A stretch of 33,070 bases of DNA. It comes from Cylindrodendrum hubeiense (lineage: Eukaryota; Ascomycota; Sordariomycetes; Hypocreales; Nectriaceae). How positions within the stretch are numbered: position 1 is the stretch's first letter; each line of letters begins with the position of its first letter. Made by a program: the position numbers and the translations under genes. A model generated the notes under the pieces. The model was not told the origin of the DNA, did not search any database, and saw only the letters and a program-made list of their open reading frames with translations. Shown here piece after piece: positions 31,580 through 33,070 of the stretch. Location: NCBI GenBank assembly GCA_014621425.1, contig JAANBB010000435.1, positions 1 through 33,070 of the forward strand. Direction: 5' to 3'.

Positions 31580-33070
31580 ATGGTGCTGCCTCTGGCTCAG
31601 ACGTCGTTAGTTTGCCGGCGATGTCTGCAGGCGACTCGTCAGACCAAAGCGTTGCCCGTTGCCTACTACTCGTCACAGCCTTCACAGACAGGCAAGAAAC
31701 AGAGCGGAAGCAAAAAGGCGGAGGAGCCGGCTTCAAAAGATGTGAAACAGACTCCAGTGAAAGAGCCGGGGCCATTGGCACGTCGGTTGGAGGAAGCTAC
31801 GGAGGAGGCGCTCTTCACAGGTGGCAGAGCTGGGCGACGTGCCATCGAAGACGCGGGGTTTTCAGAGGAACTGAAAGAGAAGCTTCTAAGCAAGATTGCG
31901 GACGCAAATTTCAGGACGCAGTACTCCGGAGCTCTCGCCGAGGTGGACCTACCAAAGGCCGCGGGAGAGGGCACACGACAAATGGCCACTGGGCAACCCT
32001 GGACGGGTCAAGAGCCGATGGGGGATGGAGTTCTACGGATGTTGGACGACGCCAAGAAACCGCTGGGTCCAGGCCTTCGAAGCAAGTTCCAGCCACCACC
32101 TGTGGACATGCGACTACAGAGGGGACCGTCTAAGACAGCTGGGGAGAAGGTGGCAGCAGCGAGGGACAGGGCGTCGATGTACACGGGCATGGACGTGAAG
32201 AGCAAGAATGGACTAACCGAAGAGGAGAGGGAGACGTACCGACGGGAGCTCAAGGAGCGGTTCCAGCCCGGATTCCGGGCGATGCCCAACACACTATCCG
32301 GACTCGCTGGGATGGCCAACGAGCGGATCGAGAACGCCATTGCCCGAGGCCAGTTTAAGAATATCCCGCGGGGGACTGGTGTTGAGCGAGACGCACGGGC
32401 AGACAACCCATTCATTGACACGACAGAGTACATTATGAACAAGATGATCCAGCAACAGGACTTGGTGCCACCGTGGATCGAGAAGCAGCAGGAGCTGGTC
32501 AAGGCAGTGAGGATCTTCAGGGCGAGACTACGCAATGACTGGAAGAGACACGCATCAAGAATGATTGCGTCGAAGGGGGGCTCGTTACTGGACCAGATGC
32601 GAAGGGCAGAAGCTTATGCAGCAGCAGAGGAGGTGCATAACCCCAGAGTGCGGGGCGAGGGGAAAGAGAAAGCGACGACTACAGCGCCGATCGTATCCGA
32701 CACGACGGATGAGCCGAATAAGATTAAAGCGCGGCAAACGAGCAAGTCAACCGCGAGCGAGTACGAGGCCACGACGTCAGCGGAGGCATCAACGACGCCC
32801 GCACCAAGTCTGGGGATATACTCGGAACCTCTCCCACCGCCTTTCCGAGACCCGACGTGGGAACAGGCGGAGAAATCATATTTGGAACTGGCGGTCGACC
32901 AACTCAACCGGCTGGCGCGGAGCTACAACCTGATGGCGCCAGACCTGGCCAAGAAGGGGTACCTTTCACTGGACAGAGAGCTGCGGGCGTGCTTCGCGGA
33001 CGTAGCGCCTGAGGTGGCAAAGGAGATTCAGGTGCGGGCGCTAGGGGGGACGGTGCGGAGCCGCGGGCTG
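31580..33070 (+). CDS. Mitochondrial DUF1992 (DNAJC28-like) protein, 3' end outside window
   Basis: From the ATG at 31580 the frame stays open for 497 codons to the window end without a stop or an obvious intron. The N-terminus MVLPLAQTSLVCRRC with Arg and no acids, followed by VAYYSSQ, is a typical mitochondrial presequence with a probable processing site. A Lys/Glu-rich linker follows. The conserved domain is at about residues 245-324: ANERIENAIARGQFKNIPRG, then NPFIDTTEYIMNKMIQQQ and PPWIEKQQEL, diagnostic of DUF1992, the domain that follows the J domain in DNAJC28. I see no J-domain HPD motif in the part shown, as is usual for fungal members. Downstream is a Ser/Thr/Ala-rich linker (about 355-415) and then another ordered block with LELAVDQLNRLARSYNLMAPD, ELRACFADVAPEVAKEI. 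Role in mitochondria not established. Confidence 0.88.
   Translation, partial: MVLPLAQTSLVCRRCLQATRQTKALPVAYYSSQPSQTGKKQSGSKKAEEPASKDVKQTPVKEPGPLARRLEEATEEALFTGGRAGRRAIEDAGFSEELKEKLLSKIADANFRTQYSGALAEVDLPKAAGEGTRQMATGQPWTGQEPMGDGVLRMLDDAKKPLGPGLRSKFQPPPVDMRLQRGPSKTAGEKVAAARDRASMYTGMDVKSKNGLTEEERETYRRELKERFQPGFRAMPNTLSGLAGMANERIENAIARGQFKNIPRGTGVERDARADNPFIDTTEYIMNKMIQQQDLVPPWIEKQQELVKAVRIFRARLRNDWKRHASRMIASKGGSLLDQMRRAEAYAAAEEVHNPRVRGEGKEKATTTAPIVSDTTDEPNKIKARQTSKSTASEYEATTSAEASTTPAPSLGIYSEPLPPPFRDPTWEQAEKSYLELAVDQLNRLARSYNLMAPDLAKKGYLSLDRELRACFADVAPEVAKEIQVRALGGTVRSRGL

Overview
The window looks like nuclear chromosome sequence from a filamentous ascomycete (Pezizomycotina; Sordariomycetes is my guess from protein character, not a test). 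The reasons are short GT-AG introns of about 54-97 nt, one with a textbook TACTAAC branch point, pyrimidine-rich leaders before several ATGs, fungal protein families (DUF7730, App1/DUF2183, fungal arylsulfotransferase-like, Kgd4/Ymr31) and long gene-poor spacers with microsatellites. I see no operons, CRISPR, tRNA, rRNA or intact transposon.

Layout. Left edge (1-184, minus): a fragment of a Gln/Pro-rich ORF built on a 24-bp tandem repeat. 1338-2351 (minus): an unrecognised 337-residue coiled-coil protein with a basic nuclear-localisation-like tail. 2352-5735: no supported gene. 5736-6255 (minus): a two-exon gene for Kgd4/Ymr31, the small subunit that anchors E3 in the mitochondrial 2-oxoglutarate dehydrogenase complex. 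6256-10163: a gene-poor, repeat-dotted spacer. 10164-11623 (plus): a decayed argininosuccinate lyase copy, clearly a pseudogene (three in-frame stops, frameshifts, loss of the catalytic-loop KKNP).

11947-15414 (plus): a tandem cluster of three DUF7730-type genes. The first is intronless; the second and third share an intron at the identical position and phase after a 296-nt first coding exon, so they are a local duplication. The third has an in-frame TAA in the middle and is probably broken. 16200-17562 (minus): a three-exon App1-type phosphatidate phosphatase with the DxDxT motif restored across an intron. 19310-20918 (minus): a two-exon type II membrane protein with an SGNH/GDSL-like ectodomain. 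20919-25140: a 4.2-kb gene-poor spacer with several short tandem repeats.

25141-28623 (plus): a single-exon 1160-residue, mostly disordered acidic/Ser-Pro-rich protein with upstream ORFs in its probable leader. 29350-31210 (plus): a secreted arylsulfotransferase-like protein with three exons; its second intron (54 nt, no stop) is easily missed because the frame stays open through it. 31580 to the right edge (plus): the first 497 residues of a mitochondrial DUF1992 (DNAJC28-like) protein.

The genes do not form an obvious pathway; two (Kgd4, DUF1992 protein) are predicted mitochondrial and two (SGNH-like, arylsulfotransferase-like) are secretory. The most notable points are the argininosuccinate lyase pseudogene, the DUF7730 tandem array with one disrupted member, and the hidden intron. 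I did not find convincing evidence for a wholly new biological system.
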